A DNA stretch of 64,000 bases from Orobanche coerulescens (Eukaryota; Streptophyta; Magnoliopsida; Lamiales; Orobanchaceae): contig CM065802.1 of NCBI GenBank assembly GCA_033398695.1, positions 152,816,096-152,880,095 of the forward strand, given 5' to 3'. Below are positions 34,889 through 46,998 of this stretch, piece after piece. A program made the position numbers and the translations under genes. Below the pieces are notes generated by a model. The model did no database searches. It saw only the letters and a program-made list of their open reading frames with translations, and was not told where the DNA came from. The number at the start of each line of letters is the position of its first letter. Position 1 is the stretch's first letter.

Positions 34889-36664
34889 TTGTTGATGTGA
34901 TCGGATAATCTGTTGTTGTAATCTTTTATCTCCTCAACCTTTCCTTATCCTTCAGTATGGATGAATAATTTGAGAATTGAGGCAGTTGTATTCGTATAAT
35001 GGATGAAGTCGGTCGGCAGATACATTTGAGGATATCGTGTATCAAATTATCTTAATTTTGATATCAGGTATATCATATAAGAGCATTACTGGGATGAGTA
35101 TACATATTCAGTATGTTGAGATGACAGGCAGGAGCAGTTATATGTGGCTATTACAGAATCCATAACGTGCGTTAAATCGAAGAGCTAACGTATGCTAAGA
35201 TGTTAAGTGTAGCTTATGCTATATATCATGCATAACGTACGCTATGGGAGGAATTGGTCAGGGTCCAGGCTATGGCTGACAAGTGGGTCCCGTGGTCGGC
35301 AACTTTCCGCACAGGGGTGAACAAGGCAAGTCAATATCGAAGTTAACATATGCTATGGATTGCACATTATGTACGTTAAATGGGTAAGTTACTATAGCAA
35401 GTCAACGACTATATTATGTACGCTTAGGCATGGGCTTTGCGTACGTAATTCATTGAATGAATTAAAGCAGTAGCCTCTGGACTGTTGTTGCGTACGTTAT
35501 CGAGGCTAGAAAGCGTACGTAAGGCATTGTTGCAAATATTGGTGTTGCATGTTGTGTACGTAAGGAAAGGAGACAGTGGTCCCTGGATTAGTGCTACGTA
35601 CACTATCATGGTCAGATAACGTACGTAGGGAGTGTTATGTGCGTTAGGTTGTTCATGTAGCATACGTAGTGACTGGAGTTTATAAATATGTGAGATCTCC
35701 ATCACGTTGGTGTTTTGAGAAGTTCAACTTCGTTTCTTCGCCCTTCAACCCTCTGAGGCCGATTTTTTATTGGAGCTAGAGATATGGAGTTATTGTTGAT
35801 TCTTGATATGTTCAATTGTGTTGATCCTTTCTTGATGTATATTGATCCATTCTACACTTTATTTTCGGATTTTGATGTTGTTATTGACGATTACATCGTG
35901 TGATGATAGATTATGGGAGTGTTGTGATAAATCTCAATATTTCACGAAAATCGTGTTGTGGAAGATAATGATATGATGATATATATCTTAGATTATGCTG
36001 TTTTGTTATGAACATGATTTTAAGATCATGGCGTTCTTGGTGTTCTTGGTACATATCACATCAAAGAGGGATATGTTAAAAGATATAAACGGTTTTGAAT
36101 ATAAACATGGATTTGATATTTAGAAACCAATATTATGTTGATTATAATTGTGGATTTCGGATGTTCTTGATTAAACACAAATCATGATATGAGGTTGAAA
36201 CCAGAAAGATTATGGTTAATCTTGGAATATGATTGTTCATAATATTGAACTATTCGGATAGTTCGAATTTGTCGATTATATCGGTATTATTGTTTTCCTA
36301 TGGACTTACAAATATGAACAAGAAGGAACTTGTTAATTCGTCTTTGAGGTCGAAGTTGCAATCGAGAATCTTAAGACCCTTGTTATTAGTTCTAATTTAT
36401 TATTATTATCAGATTTTGAGCTTGTGTTGTAAATATGAGTTCGTAATGGATCGGTGTATTGTTGAACCATTGGGTTGTTGGTGTTGCTACCCAAAATATT
36501 ATTCGGAGATAGATATTGCTGGAATGGATGAGTAGCAAACAAGGTGCGAGAGCACTTCCGTGGGAAAAGTAAATAACATAAGATTTGCCGGGGTTGTTAG
36601 TCCCGGGCTTGAATGCTCTCGCGAGATATTATTAATACAAATACTTTGTAGTACAAAATATTAA
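34819..36664 (+). repeat. Orphan gypsy-type LTR (5' and middle part)
   Basis: There is no coding content. The interval has LTR architecture in plus orientation: a TACGTA palindrome array (35163-35667), a TATA box (TTTATAAATATG, about 35682), then a long transcribed-type region. A GC-rich inverted element (GCGAGAGCACTT..GAATGCTCTCGCG, 36548-36622) corresponds in place to the GC-rich block downstream of the promoter in the other LTRs. Start and end are not defined by TG/CA ends or a TSD. The left edge follows the broken protease and the right edge meets the Tat-like LTR at 36665. AT-rich ORFs here are not supported as genes. Confidence 0.5.
35163..35692 (+). promoter_or_regulatory. Palindrome array, TTACGTACGTAA family, plus TATA box
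   Basis: Centres lie at about 35168, 35191, 35215, 35238, 35349, 35372, 35419, 35442, 35493, 35516, 35557, 35599, 35622, 35640 and 35663. Most neighbouring steps are 23-24 bp, two of about 42 fit a lost copy, and one is 18. Many copies are degenerate (TAACGTATGCTA, TTGCGTACGTTA) but keep the spacing. The last copy ends about 13 bp before the TATA box. Confidence 0.88.
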
Positions 36665-37405
36665 TGTTAGAGTACAATTACAATGAGTGTAAAGACCCTA
36701 GTTATCTTAGCTATTGAGCGTGAAGATTGCTGGAAGAACCAGATGTGATGATATGTGAGTTCTTGTAACAACGATGGGGTGCTGTGACGACTGTGAGAAA
36801 TCGACGGTCTCTCACAGTGTGTATTATCTGTATGTCTGAGCTCCTGGGCTTGCAAGTCTCTTCGGATCTGTGCTGCAGGGAGTTCTTGCCTCTGCCGACC
36901 GTCTTCCAATGGAGAGGTGCTGAGAGAGAAATCCTGAGATAGATTCAAGAGAGGAAGCGGAGAGTCTGAAAGTGTGTATGTTTTCCTGAACGGATTTCGG
37001 AACTGAATCGGGAACCTTTTTCCAATTGCTGGAGGTTCTCTATTTATAGCATTGGGAGTTGCTGGGCGATCACCTCTGCTGTATTATAATAAATGGGTGA
37101 TCGTCTTTAGCACATGGGTTGGTCTCCTTAAAGTCCGCAGAAGTTGCTGGCAGCCAGCTGTGCGGACCAATGAGAAGTCTGCATGCGTCTCGAGTCACTT
37201 TCCCGGGAGGTCCCACCTTGTACCTTTCGGCAGGTCTGTCGGTAGGTGAGAAGGTGGTGACAGGCTGTGGTCAATGATCTATGTTCTGCGGTGCCTTTCG
37301 CGGATCTGCACATGGGCGCTTGCTTTGAGATCCAGTCTTCGTAGACTTTGACGGACGAAGGCCATGTTCGTGGCATACGATGGTCATCCTAGGTCGGGAA
37401 CCAGA
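36665..37405 (-). repeat. Tat-like LTR end, minus strand
   Basis: At 36665 TGTTAGAGTACAATTAC gives a minus-strand end ..CTCTAACA. On the minus strand a TATA box (GCTATAAATAGAG, about 37051-37039) lies about 380 bp upstream of this end, which fits promoter, R and U5 of a minus-strand LTR. No primer site follows at lower coordinates, so it would be the 3' LTR of its element. The outer edge of the LTR (start of U3) is not clear; I set it at the GATCG array. Confidence 0.45.
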
Positions 37406-37680
37406 GTCGATCGCTAGGTGCCAAAGGGCGATCGCCTTGGGAGTCGATCGCTAGATGCTTGAGGGTAGGCAGTTATCTCCGTTTAGGCAAGTTCGCCGTA
37501 GCTCCTTTGGTCGTGGACTCGGTCGCTCGGCCTTGTTATCGATCGTCGTCGAGGCGTATAAATCGCCGCATAAAAGTTACCCCCAGCTCGCTCCGATGTT
37601 GGAAACGTGGGGTGAGGTTGTTTTACTGGCGATCGCTTAACTTTGACGAGTGACTCTGCATTTTGCGGAACTGGCGATCG
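37406..37680. repeat. CGATCG-palindrome cluster between divergent TATA boxes
   Basis: CGATCG occurs at 37408, 37429, 37445, 37630 and 37675, with degenerate copies (GGTCGC, ATCGATCGTCGTCG) between. On one side, about 360 bp away, is the minus-strand TATA box of the LTR. On the other, about 255 bp away, is the plus-strand TATA box of the intron-containing gene. Confidence 0.7.
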
Positions 37681-37935
37681 TCTTTGAGCGGAATGACTTT
37701 GAATATGGATGACCAGTTCGGTCGCTGAAACGAGCGGGAGATGACAGCAGACGTGGAAAAGTCTTCGGGGCACGTGTCGGATACCTGTTGGGGGAGACCG
37801 ATGGTTAGTTATGACTCCTCGTCTGGCGTGTCCTTGAAACGACGCGCATGCGGGTTTCAAGGGAGGCATTAATTGCGACGGTTGCGCTCCGACCCTTGAG
37901 ATTCTCCTTAATTGCATGGAAGTCCCTGCCATCTC

Positions 37936-37944
37936 CTATAAAAA
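37936..37944 (+). promoter_or_regulatory. TATA box of the antisense gene
   Basis: TATAAAAAG lies about 150 bp before the start codon at 38091, in a typical plant core-promoter context (CTCCTATAAAAAGCC). Confidence 0.65.
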
Positions 37945-38090
37945 GCCGTTGGGTTACAGTGTTAAGACCCTTATGCGCTTTCATCGGAGAAGAAGAATAT
38001 TGCCGAAGATTTCTGAAGCTTTGACTGCCGATCGTCGATCGATTCAATCCTTGGTAAGAAAACACTCCTTTTCTCCACTTCTTATCGAAA

Positions 38091-40364
38091 ATGTCTGGAG
38101 TACCTTCATCGTACGGAATGAGCACCACCTCTGCCGCCGGGACTTCGACTGCCCCGGTGGGAGGGTCCTCCGCAGAATTCCATTTGGAGACGGCCGTCGA
38201 GGCTATCCACGCCGGTATTGATCCCGCGGAAGTCGAGGCGCTATTTAATGAGGCCGACGCTTCTAGGGAGGCGGCAGCTGAGAAAAGATGCTCACAGATG
38301 GAGAAGGATTTGGCGGTGCGGGCGTACTGGGAGCAGCATAGTGCTTTTGGCCAGGCCTATTTGGCCTTTGCTGAGATCATGGAGAGGTTGGCCGGTCCAT
38401 CTCCTAAATTCGATTACCGGGAGTACTCGATCGCTCATCCCTACCAATCTGCTAAGCAGTCGCTGTTTCGGGCTGCGCAGCGATCTCCATGGTCTCTCGG
38501 CTAGATACGGAGCTCGGCGACCAGGAAGGACCTGGCCATCTGGAGGGCGAGGTATCATGTCCCCTCAGATGTGGATCTTTTTGCGCCGGCCAAGAACGAA
38601 CGAGCCGACCAACCTCCGGAGGGCATGGTCTCCATGAATGAGGCGATTATGGAGGCCGGGCTGCGGTTCCCTTTGTCGTTCGCCGTCTCCCATTTGTTGG
38701 TTGCTTGGAACGTGGCGCCGCTTCAGTTAACGCCGAATGCCTGGCTCCAGATCGTTTGCGCTCTCACCTTGTTCGGCGGTCACCGACTGTACCGCCTTCC
38801 TTCGCCATTGGAAATGAACCACCTGTTCAAGCTGACTGCTCAGAAGGGGTCGGTCGGAGGCTATCATATTCAAGGCCGATCCGGTCGGGTGATCCTTGGG
38901 GTCCCGAACAAGGTGCGGGGCGATCCGGCGAAATGGTACTGGGTCGGCGGTGCGTGGAAGGCATCAGCGAGCGATAACCCCATGGGCGAGCTGGATATCC
39001 CCACTAGCTTTCGGGAGAGGAATCCGAGTAAGGGTTTTGACTCTCCCTTTGTTCGGACATGTTCTGAACTGATCTAATTTGGTTTTGCTTTTGCAGGTTT
39101 CCATATTCCGGCTGTCGACGAGCTTCCTTTCGATTATCTGGTCGTCTGGGAGCGGATACGAAGTCTGTCGGACGACGACTTAGACCCTCGCCGGATTAGC
39201 AAAGAGAGCCGTTGGCTGTCTGCTCGGCTATTCCGTTTGCCGAGACATCTTTCAGTCCCAGGTATGACTTTCTACGATCTCCTTTTGCTGGGCGATCGGC
39301 TTTGTTGGAGGAATATGTCTAACTGTCATTTGATTGTTCCCCATATTGCAGAGGTCCGCTTTCCTCGTTTCTTGGAGCCTCCAGCGGAGATAGCCATGTC
39401 GAACCCTGGAGTTCTGAGCCGTCTTCTCCAGAAGAAGTCATATCGAGTTCCTCCGGTGGCGTTACCTCTTATTCTGGAGGTGGGGCCTCGCGTAGAGCCG
39501 ATCGTGGCGGAGGAGGAGGTTCAGGAGGAAGGACTCCGATCGAACCGCAAGCTGCAAAGGTCGGGGGAATCTCCAGTTTCTGCCCCTGCCGGTGAGGTGC
39601 CGATCATCGCGCCTCCGATCACCGTGGTCCCCTCGGCGGATGAGCCTATGCCTTCTGCGGCTTTCTTGCGAGAAATGGCAATTGCCGAGGCCGAGACCCC
39701 TCGCGGGAAATTGTACTTTGGTCGCGACCCTTAGAAGGCCGAGAGGTAGACTTTGCTTGTTAGCTGAGTTTCGTTGCTTGCGTGGGAGATGTGCTAACCC
39801 TTTGTTTGTTTGATGCACGATCCGTAGCACTAACCCAGCTTGCCCGCCGATGGTATTGGATTTCCTGGTAAGCCGATCTCCTCGCGCAGCCTGTGATGTC
39901 CCGTTGTACGTCAACCGGGCCGTTTCTGCTTTGCCGAAGGCCTGGACGACCGACTTAGATGCAATCGCTCGCCAGCGATCCGAGAATTCAATGCAGGCTG
40001 CTTTCGCTCTCTCTCTCCAGGCGGCGACGATGGCTGCCGAGGCTGTGAAAGAATTCGAAGGGCGTCTTTCTACTTCCCGTCTCCAGGCAGATCTCAAGGC
40101 CGCTCGGAAACAGAATGCCGAGTTTGCTGACAGGATCGTGGCTATGGAGAAGGACTCCTTGGATGCAGCTAAGCGGGCAAGTCATGAACTTGAGCTGGCG
40201 AGAGAGAATTATGAGCGAGCCTGGGCGATGGTCGACCAATTTCGGGACCAGATGACAGATGCCCGTCGGTTGCACGCGGCCGCTGATAAGGAGGCCGATT
40301 AGCTGAAGGTGACTGTCGCTCGGCTGACTAGCGAGCTGGCATCGTCGAGGGGAGAGACGGCTGC
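38091..40364 (+). pseudogene. Intron-containing transposon gene (Transposase_28-like), truncated
   Basis: The start at 38091 (MSGVPSSYGMSTTSAAGTS) follows a plant TATA box. The N-terminal part is helical. A TAG at 38502-38504 interrupts the frame, which then continues in phase into the domain I recognise (ERADQPPEGMVSMNEAIMEA, LRFPLSFAVSHLLVAWNVAP, LQLTPNAWLQIVCAL). This matches the putative gypsy-type transposon domain (Pfam Transposase_28) from memory. Introns with GT/AG ends fit at 39028-39096 and 39262-39351, and a third at about 39748-39839. Further stops fall at 39732-39734 and 40300-40302. The C-terminal part is a long coiled coil (KAARKQNAEFADRIVAMEKD). A chromovirus LTR cuts it at 40365. 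Such genes are known as antisense extra ORFs of Tat-lineage elements, which fits the minus-strand LTR to its left. Function unknown. Confidence 0.7.
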
Positions 40365-42568
40365 TGTAACGCCCCCAAAATGAACCGGGACGCCACAGTG
40401 CCGTAGATCCCATGAGGGACCCACAAGGCAAGTTTCTAAAATATTTTATTAAAAGTGGTAATATACGGAAGTAATTAAGAAAGTATTCGTGCATCCCAAG
40501 GTACAAATGCAAATAGTGTCCGTACATACGGTTATTACACAACGTGGAATGTTCAAATTTATTTAAGAAATTAACAGGCCTTCTTCCAACACAGCTCACG
40601 CCTGGCCGTAACCTTCGGGGGTGTCCTGCACAAATTCAACAAATTTACCTGGCACGACATGTCGTGCCAGTAACCTAGGTCAGAAACAATCCCAACCTAA
40701 CTCAAAAGTAAAATCTAATAATTTCCAGGAATAAAGTTATCACCGAATGTTCCATGTTATTCCTTTTTATCAGCACATAAACTCCCAAGGTCGCAACCAA
40801 GGGTCACGGAAGTATCTACACAGGAATACTCCGGACGTGGGTACCATTCAGGTTTTATCCCGCAACACGGTCCAACAAGAAAACTCCCAAGGCCGCGGCC
40901 AAGGGTCACGGTAGTATCTACTCGGGAATACTCCGGACAAGATAATCGTAATAGCACCATTCCACAATAGTAACATTTACTATGTCTAAAATTATAAGAC
41001 GTAAAGTCTGAGCAAGATTCACTTGCCTCAAATCCGACGCGAGTTATTTCCGGACAAGGCAACGGCTTGAACGATCGCACTTGGAAATCCGACCTATTAC
41101 ATGTTTGTCGATTAACATCTCGTGATATTAATAATGATCAACGACGTTCCTCCCCCTCCCGTATGTTAACATCCTATCCTAGTTGTTTATGATGTCGGAA
41201 TCGAATTTCTCCATTTTTTATCCATAATGCGTGCCATTAAGTTCTTAGGTTCGGCAACATTCTCTATAAGTTATCCGTCCGCTAAACAATAGTGTTTTAA
41301 CACAACATTCCTAGTTAATTATAACCGACAATCACCAATATTTCATCGTTGTCTTAATATGCAAGTCTAGAATGATTAATCCATCATTTTAACATGTTTC
41401 GGTATCTATTTAGCTAGAAATTGTTGGTAACTTCATCAAGGATTCATTGACGGTTATATTCAACATGATAGTATGGTTATATATGAAATCCTTCAAGATG
41501 ATTCCGAGAAGTTGGTGATTAGCAATATGATTATGAGTTCTACCATTATTCATTCCAATTTCAAGCTTTGATGGATATCGATTACAATTGCGATAGTTAT
41601 ATACCGGTTCGATTATTACGGATGGTTCTAAGCTACCCAAGGCATTCGAGGTTTACTAAAACTTACTAAACAATACTGAAATGAGTTCAAGATTGAATAA
41701 ACTTACCTTAATTGACAAAAGATGATGAATAACGACGGTGGAAGAAGGAGAACGAGAAGATAACACCTTCAAGACCTTCCCCGAAGGTTGATTAACGCAC
41801 TCTAATAGGATAGCACTTGAATTGGGAGGCTAGAATTGGTTCAACGATGGTGGAGAGTAGTGTACAAGGAAGAGGGATGACGTTTGGGACGGGAGAATGA
41901 AAGGCAAGGTGTTCTTTTATAAACTTAAGTTGCCCTTACGTACGTTATGCCTCACGCATTACGTACGTAAGAGGCTTTACGTACGTTATGGAAAAATACT
42001 TAACGTACGTAAGGAACTCACTGGAACGATTCACCCACATCGTTACGTACGTAACGAAAACAGGTTTACGTACGTAACACCTCATTGACTTGCCTGTCGC
42101 AATCACGCCGAAAGTTGGTCGGCACGCGTACTACCGGACGAAGATTCCTGTCCGAAGACCGAAGACCGTTGTTACGTACGTAAGGGCCAACATATAACGT
42201 GCGTAATGGCTCAGACATAGCGTACGTAATGGGTCGGAGTATAACGTACGTAAAGGACAGTTTTGTTTGTCAAATTATCATCTCATCAATTTATTATGAC
42301 ACGACTCCCTCTCCATGTCGTCCGGAAATCTCTCGGGGAACAAGACGTTGGCCACCGTCATATTCGCACCGATAATTACCTAACGACATCGAGGTATGTC
42401 AACAAAGTTCACAATCATCATGCCATCACAATACACGAATAATAGATACGATGCCGCATAACCATATTATACGTAATATGTTTTATTGCAATGGAGTACA
42501 TTTATTTATCAAACAGAAAAATAGACGTGAGCGCCCAAAGTAAAAGCATGTAATCTGGTGGTATTACA
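40365..42568 (-). repeat. Chromovirus 3' LTR, minus strand (2204 bp)
   Basis: On the plus strand it runs TGTAACGCCCCCAAAATG..GGTGGTATTACA. A minus-strand polypurine tract adjoins the right end. The array of TTACGTACGTAA lies at 41936-42251 and the TATA box (GTTTATAAAAG) at 41924-41914. A direct duplication of about 60 bp (AACTCCCAAGG..ATACTCCGGAC, 40784-40838 and 40882-40937) lies in the U5 half. The second LTR is not present. Confidence 0.85.
41914..42251 (-). promoter_or_regulatory. TTACGTACGTAA array and TATA box, minus-strand LTR
   Basis: Palindrome centres lie at about 41941, 41964, 41982, 42006, 42048, 42071, 42177, 42200, 42223 and 42247. Most steps are 23-24 bp (one 18, one 42, and one long gap). 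The first copy (41936) lies 12 bp upstream of the TATA box on the minus strand. Confidence 0.9.
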
Positions 42569-42602
42569 TACCACCCCCTTAAAATAGTTTCGTCCCGAAA
42601 CT
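42569..42602 (-). other. Polypurine tract and conserved palindrome
   Basis: The minus strand reads AGTTTCGGGACGAAACT (42602-42586) and then ATTTTAAGGGGGTGGTA before the LTR. The palindrome overlaps the pol stop codon (TAG, 42603-42601). The same order is found in three other elements of the window. Confidence 0.85.
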
Positions 42603-44034
42603 AAGAAAATAACTCGGGATGATTCTCTCTCATGCTCGCCTCGGTCTCCCAAGTCGCTTCTTCCGTACCGTGGTGCGACCACTGAACCTTCACAAGGGGT
42701 ATGTTCTTGTTCCTTAGTGTCTTTACGCGTCGATCCAAAATCGCTGGAACTTCCCTAAAGGTAGCATCATTGGAAATCTCTACTTCCTCGAAGTTGATCT
42801 TGTGGCTAGGATCGTACACGCATTTCTCACCGGGAGACGTGGAAGATATTATGCACTCCGTCTAACGATGGCGGTAATGCTAGCCGATAAGCGAGTTTAC
42901 CGACTCGGTCCAGTATTTCGAACGGGCCAATAAATCTCGGGCTTAGCTTGCCCTTTTGGCCGAAGCGTCGAATGCCCCCATTGGCGATACTTTAACCCAA
43001 ACATGATCCCCAACCATAAATTCCAACGGTGGCCGCCGGTTCATAGCGTAAGACTTTTGGCGACTCAGGTCGCCAACATGTGTTTTCGAACAATGGATAT
43101 CTTCTTAATGGATTCTGGATTAGATCCAACTCGGTGGCGATGACATCGGATGCATCGTCCCAACATAGGGGAGACTTGCACTTTCTACCATACGGGGCCT
43201 CAAAGGGGGCCATGCCTATGCTTGCATGCCACTGTTGTTGTACGAAAATTCCGCTAGGCAGAGGTGTTTAGCCTGATCCTTGCCCCAATCGAGTACACAT
43301 GCTCTCAACATATCCTCCGTGGTCCAGTATGGTGCTCGCTTGTCCATCCGTTTGAGGATGATAGGCGATCTTGAAATGCGATTGAGTACCCATGGCACAG
43401 TGGTGGACACCTTCGAAGCGGGACACATATCTAGTGTCTCTATCCGAAATAATCCCGAGGGAACGCCATGTAATCTTACGATTTCCCGAACAAAGATGGT
43501 AGCCACTGCCTGCTCCGATGGCCTCTGAATTGGAATGAAGTGTGCCGACTTTGTCACCGGTCTACAATAACCCATATCGTGTCTTTTCCCCGCCGTCACC
43601 GGTAACTTGGTGACAAAGTCCATTGATATGCTCTCCCATTTCCATTCCGGAATGGGTAAGGGCTGCATGATTCCGGCCGGTCTACGGTGTTCAATCTTCA
43701 CCTGTTGACATACCATACATCGAGCGACAAACCTTGCTACCTCTTGCTTCATATTCTTCCACCAGAAACTCTTTCGCAGGTCCTTGTACATCTTGCTCGC
43801 CCCGGGATGTATCGAATAGGGAGTAGAATGAGCTTCCTTAAGTATAGTTTGCTTAAGCTCGTCATTAGGTGGGATGCAAATCCGGTTCTTGAATCTAACT
43901 AAGCCCCCTTGGATCCTGTAGTCTGAAATAACTCCTCCTTCGGCCTTTGCGCCGATCGCACGAAGTTCTGGATCCTCCATCTGTGCTAGGCGTATCTCGT
44001 CCAGCAAGGACGAGCGAATATCAATCGAGCTCAA
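42601..44034 (-). pseudogene. Chromovirus integrase and chromodomain, 5'-truncated
   Basis: On the minus strand 44034-43216 holds the end of RNase H and the integrase: STPYSIHPGASKMYKDLRKS, the zinc segment ARFVARCMVCQQVKIEHRRP, and WKWESISMDFVTKLP with the first catalytic Asp. After a frameshift at the VTAGKRHD stretch comes KSAHFIPIQRPSEQ. 43213-42992 holds MAPFEAPYGRKCKSP. 42819-42601 holds a chromodomain-like end (LVKVQWSHHGTEEATWETEA). A chromodomain in this place marks a Tekay-type chromovirus. Several shifts and the loss of everything upstream of 44034, where copia sequence in the opposite orientation begins, make it a dead fragment. Confidence 0.85.
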
Positions 44035-45016
44035 CTATCCCTGGCAAAGCTAGATCGCATCCTTAGTACTATATGTAGATGATATTCTACTAATAGGAAA
44101 TGATGTGGGAATGCTCAGTTCTGGGAAAGCTTGGCTTTATAGTAATTTCTCCATGAAAGACTTGGGAGAAGAAACCTATATTCTTGGGATTCGATTCTAC
44201 AGGGATAGATCGAAGAGAATGATAAGTTTTTCCCAAGCCCTCTATATAGATTAGATCATAAAGAGGGTTCCTTCCGATGCGACATGGAATAAAACTCACC
44301 TTGAAGATGTGTCCTCATACTGAGGAACAATGAAAGGAAATGAGTTATATACCATATGCTTCGGCAGTGGGTAGCCTTACATATACTTTATTGTGTACAA
44401 GACCTGACATTGCGCATGCTGGAAGCGTGGTAAGTAGGTTTCGGGCTAACCCAGTCAGGGAACATTAGACCGCCGTAAAGAATGTTCTCAAGTACTTTAG
44501 AAGTACTAAGAGATCTGATTCTTATATATGGTGGTGGAGAACAGAATGTGGTGGGATTCACTGTATTGGACTTCCAAGGATAGAAAGACGATTATATGTC
44601 TACTTCTGTCTACATTTATGCTTAATGGAAGAGCAGTATCTTGGCATAGTGCCAAGTATAGCGCGACTGCTAATTCCACCTGTTAGGCTGAGTATAAAGC
44701 GGCCTCGAAGGCCTCCAAAGGAAGAATTTAGAGGTTACTGGGTAAACTTCACGTGACACCTTGTGCTGCGCTGCCAGAGCGGTAGCACAGACCTAGGAGC
44801 CAAGGTTTCACAATAGTACCAAACATATTGAGAGAGAGTATCATCTCGTAAGAGCATTTGTTCGCAAAGAGATACATTGTACTGCATAGAGTAGAGTCAG
44901 CCGACTACGTCGCTGATCCACTGACCAAGCCACTTTCTCATATTAGCTTAGAGCGTCATCTGGAGAACATGGGTATTAGATACCATAGTGTGTGGCATTG
45001 AGTGCAAGTGGGAGAT
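44035..45016 (+). pseudogene. Copia reverse transcriptase/RNase H 3' part, decayed
   Basis: The plus strand has LVLYVDDILLIGNDVGML with the YVDD box at about 44080-44091, then SMKDLGEETYILGIRFYRDR and the Sfq/Aly-type region. RNase H traces reach 44990 (including the VADPLTKPLS-like segment near 44910-44940). Many stops and shifts are present. A polypurine tract AAGTGGGAGAT (45006-45016) leads into the LTR. The 5' part of the element is missing: at 44035 it joins the chromovirus fragment without a recognisable TSD. Confidence 0.75.
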
Positions 45017-46998
45017 TGTTGGGAGTATGCCCTCGAATGCCACTCAGAGGATGATTGAGTGAGGGCATTGTACTTGTAATTATGTAAATCACTAATATAA
45101 GGCAATGGATGTTTCTTTATTTACTGGTAGTTACTGGCATTCCTAACTCGTAAATATACATATAGAAACTAGTCCGTGTATTTGAGAGCAAAACGTTCCA
45201 CTCCTTATTGGATAAGGGGGTCGGCACTGGAAAGGTTTATAGTTCAAATACTTAATCGTTCGCAAGTTGATGAAACTTGACTGGGCGTTAAGTTTATGTG
45301 AAGACTTGTATGACGTGTTCTTTGACATGGAGAGTGCCTGTCGAACGCTAATGGTTAGTGGAAGCACACGTTATAGGTATGCTAATTGGATTAGTATACT
45401 CGAACCGACTCACCCTCGATTCGTCACACGGATTTCACTCCGGGACAGTCAATGACGGAATCGAAAGGTTGTAATAGGTATTCATGAACCTTCGACTTGA
45501 GGATTTAGTAGGAATGTGCTTGTGACGTCAAGATTTTCATTAGAGTAGTTCGTCCCTGTAAACCGGAAGGCGGGGGTCAACCTCGACGTGCATATTGACG
45601 GCTAAGTAGTAGGTCCTACTGAATACCAAGATAGAATTCTTTCTCCCGTTAGTGGGCGGGTTATATGTCCTATGCGGTTATTGGCAGATGAGATCATAAG
45701 TCTTTGGCCAAAGCATTGGAGCTACTTGTATTAGATACACGACAGCTCGATAATCTCGATTTGCATTAACGCATGCATAGCGTCAAGTACAGATAGGGTT
45801 TGACTGATCGTGACCCTATAACTTGATCGGGACATTTGAAAGAAGGGTTTATACGTATGCTGGTATTCACGACAGAATGGTTCTTGAATGATCCCAATCA
45901 TTCGTTCTCAGTTGGGGTACAGTGTAGGCCGCCAGGCTGGCTAGGTGGTGCTACTACTCTTTGGTTCCTCCCATTGCTGACTGAGACGGACCTACCGAGT
46001 CGCGCATTAGGATTGACGACGGAATGAATCAAGCTAATTCTCTCATTATGAATATTATATATTGGATATCTAAATTTGGGACATTGGATGTCTAAATCGA
46101 TTTATTAGATAAATTGATTTACGGCCTAATGAATTAAATAAATTACCGGGTGATTAATTTAATTCATGAATATAATTATTTCTTGGAGAAATTAATTATG
46201 TTATTATGTATTTAATATGATTAATTAATAGGATTAATTAATCAATATAAATACATCGGAACGGAATCAGAGTTTATCTTTTTGGGCTCACGGGAGTCCG
46301 AAACGAACCGAACTCGTCCGGTTTCTACATGGGCCGCCCCCCACATTTCCACCTACTTTCATATGGACTCTAGTTCCATTATTTAATGGTTGATCATTGT
46401 GGTGGTGGGGTAAGATTCTCATGAGAATGAGATGTACATGTGGGGAGTTGAATAAATGGAAAAGAGAAAACACACTCACTTCAAGCTAAATCCTATCATC
46501 CGTGAGATTAGTGAGGAGAGAGAAAAGAGTTTCTCAAATAGTGTTCTTCATCATCTCCATTTCTTCTATATATATTTTCTTGGAGAAAATTTAAGGGAAA
46601 GAGAGAGATCAAAGATTAAACATTTAGAGTGTTGTAATTTTGATTAGAAAGCTTCATCACTTAGCTCTAGCCGTATCCTCGGAGGATAGCAAGGTGATCG
46701 TTGTTCCGGTCGTTTCTCCGGCGCGTGGCAAGTAGAGACGCGGTGCTTTTGGTGTTGGATCATTCAAGAGCTTGGACCGGATTGAATTGCAGGGAGATCG
46801 CCTAAAGCTTGGGGAATAGCTCAAGAGAAGGAATCCATCTAATCAATGGACTACAAGGGTGAGTTTCTATATCTCTTGTGAATTTGTTTTGATATTCGTA
46901 TATATGTAGCTCGATCGATCCTCGTAGGGATTCGGATCGAATTAATTTTCGTTTTACCGCTTCCGTTGGGCCTTCGATTTAGGCACCGAATCCCAACA
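45017..46998 (+). repeat. Copia 3' LTR (1982 bp)
   Basis: It starts TGTTGGGAGTATGCCCTC directly after the polypurine tract and ends GGCACCGAATCCCAACA. An AT-rich middle with ATATAAATACATCGG near 46247-46260 is a plausible promoter. No coding content. Confidence 0.8.

Noticed and set aside
41936..42251. Satellite or centromeric repeat
   Set aside because: Only the 12-bp palindromes recur; spacers are unlike, and the array is confined to U3 of an LTR.
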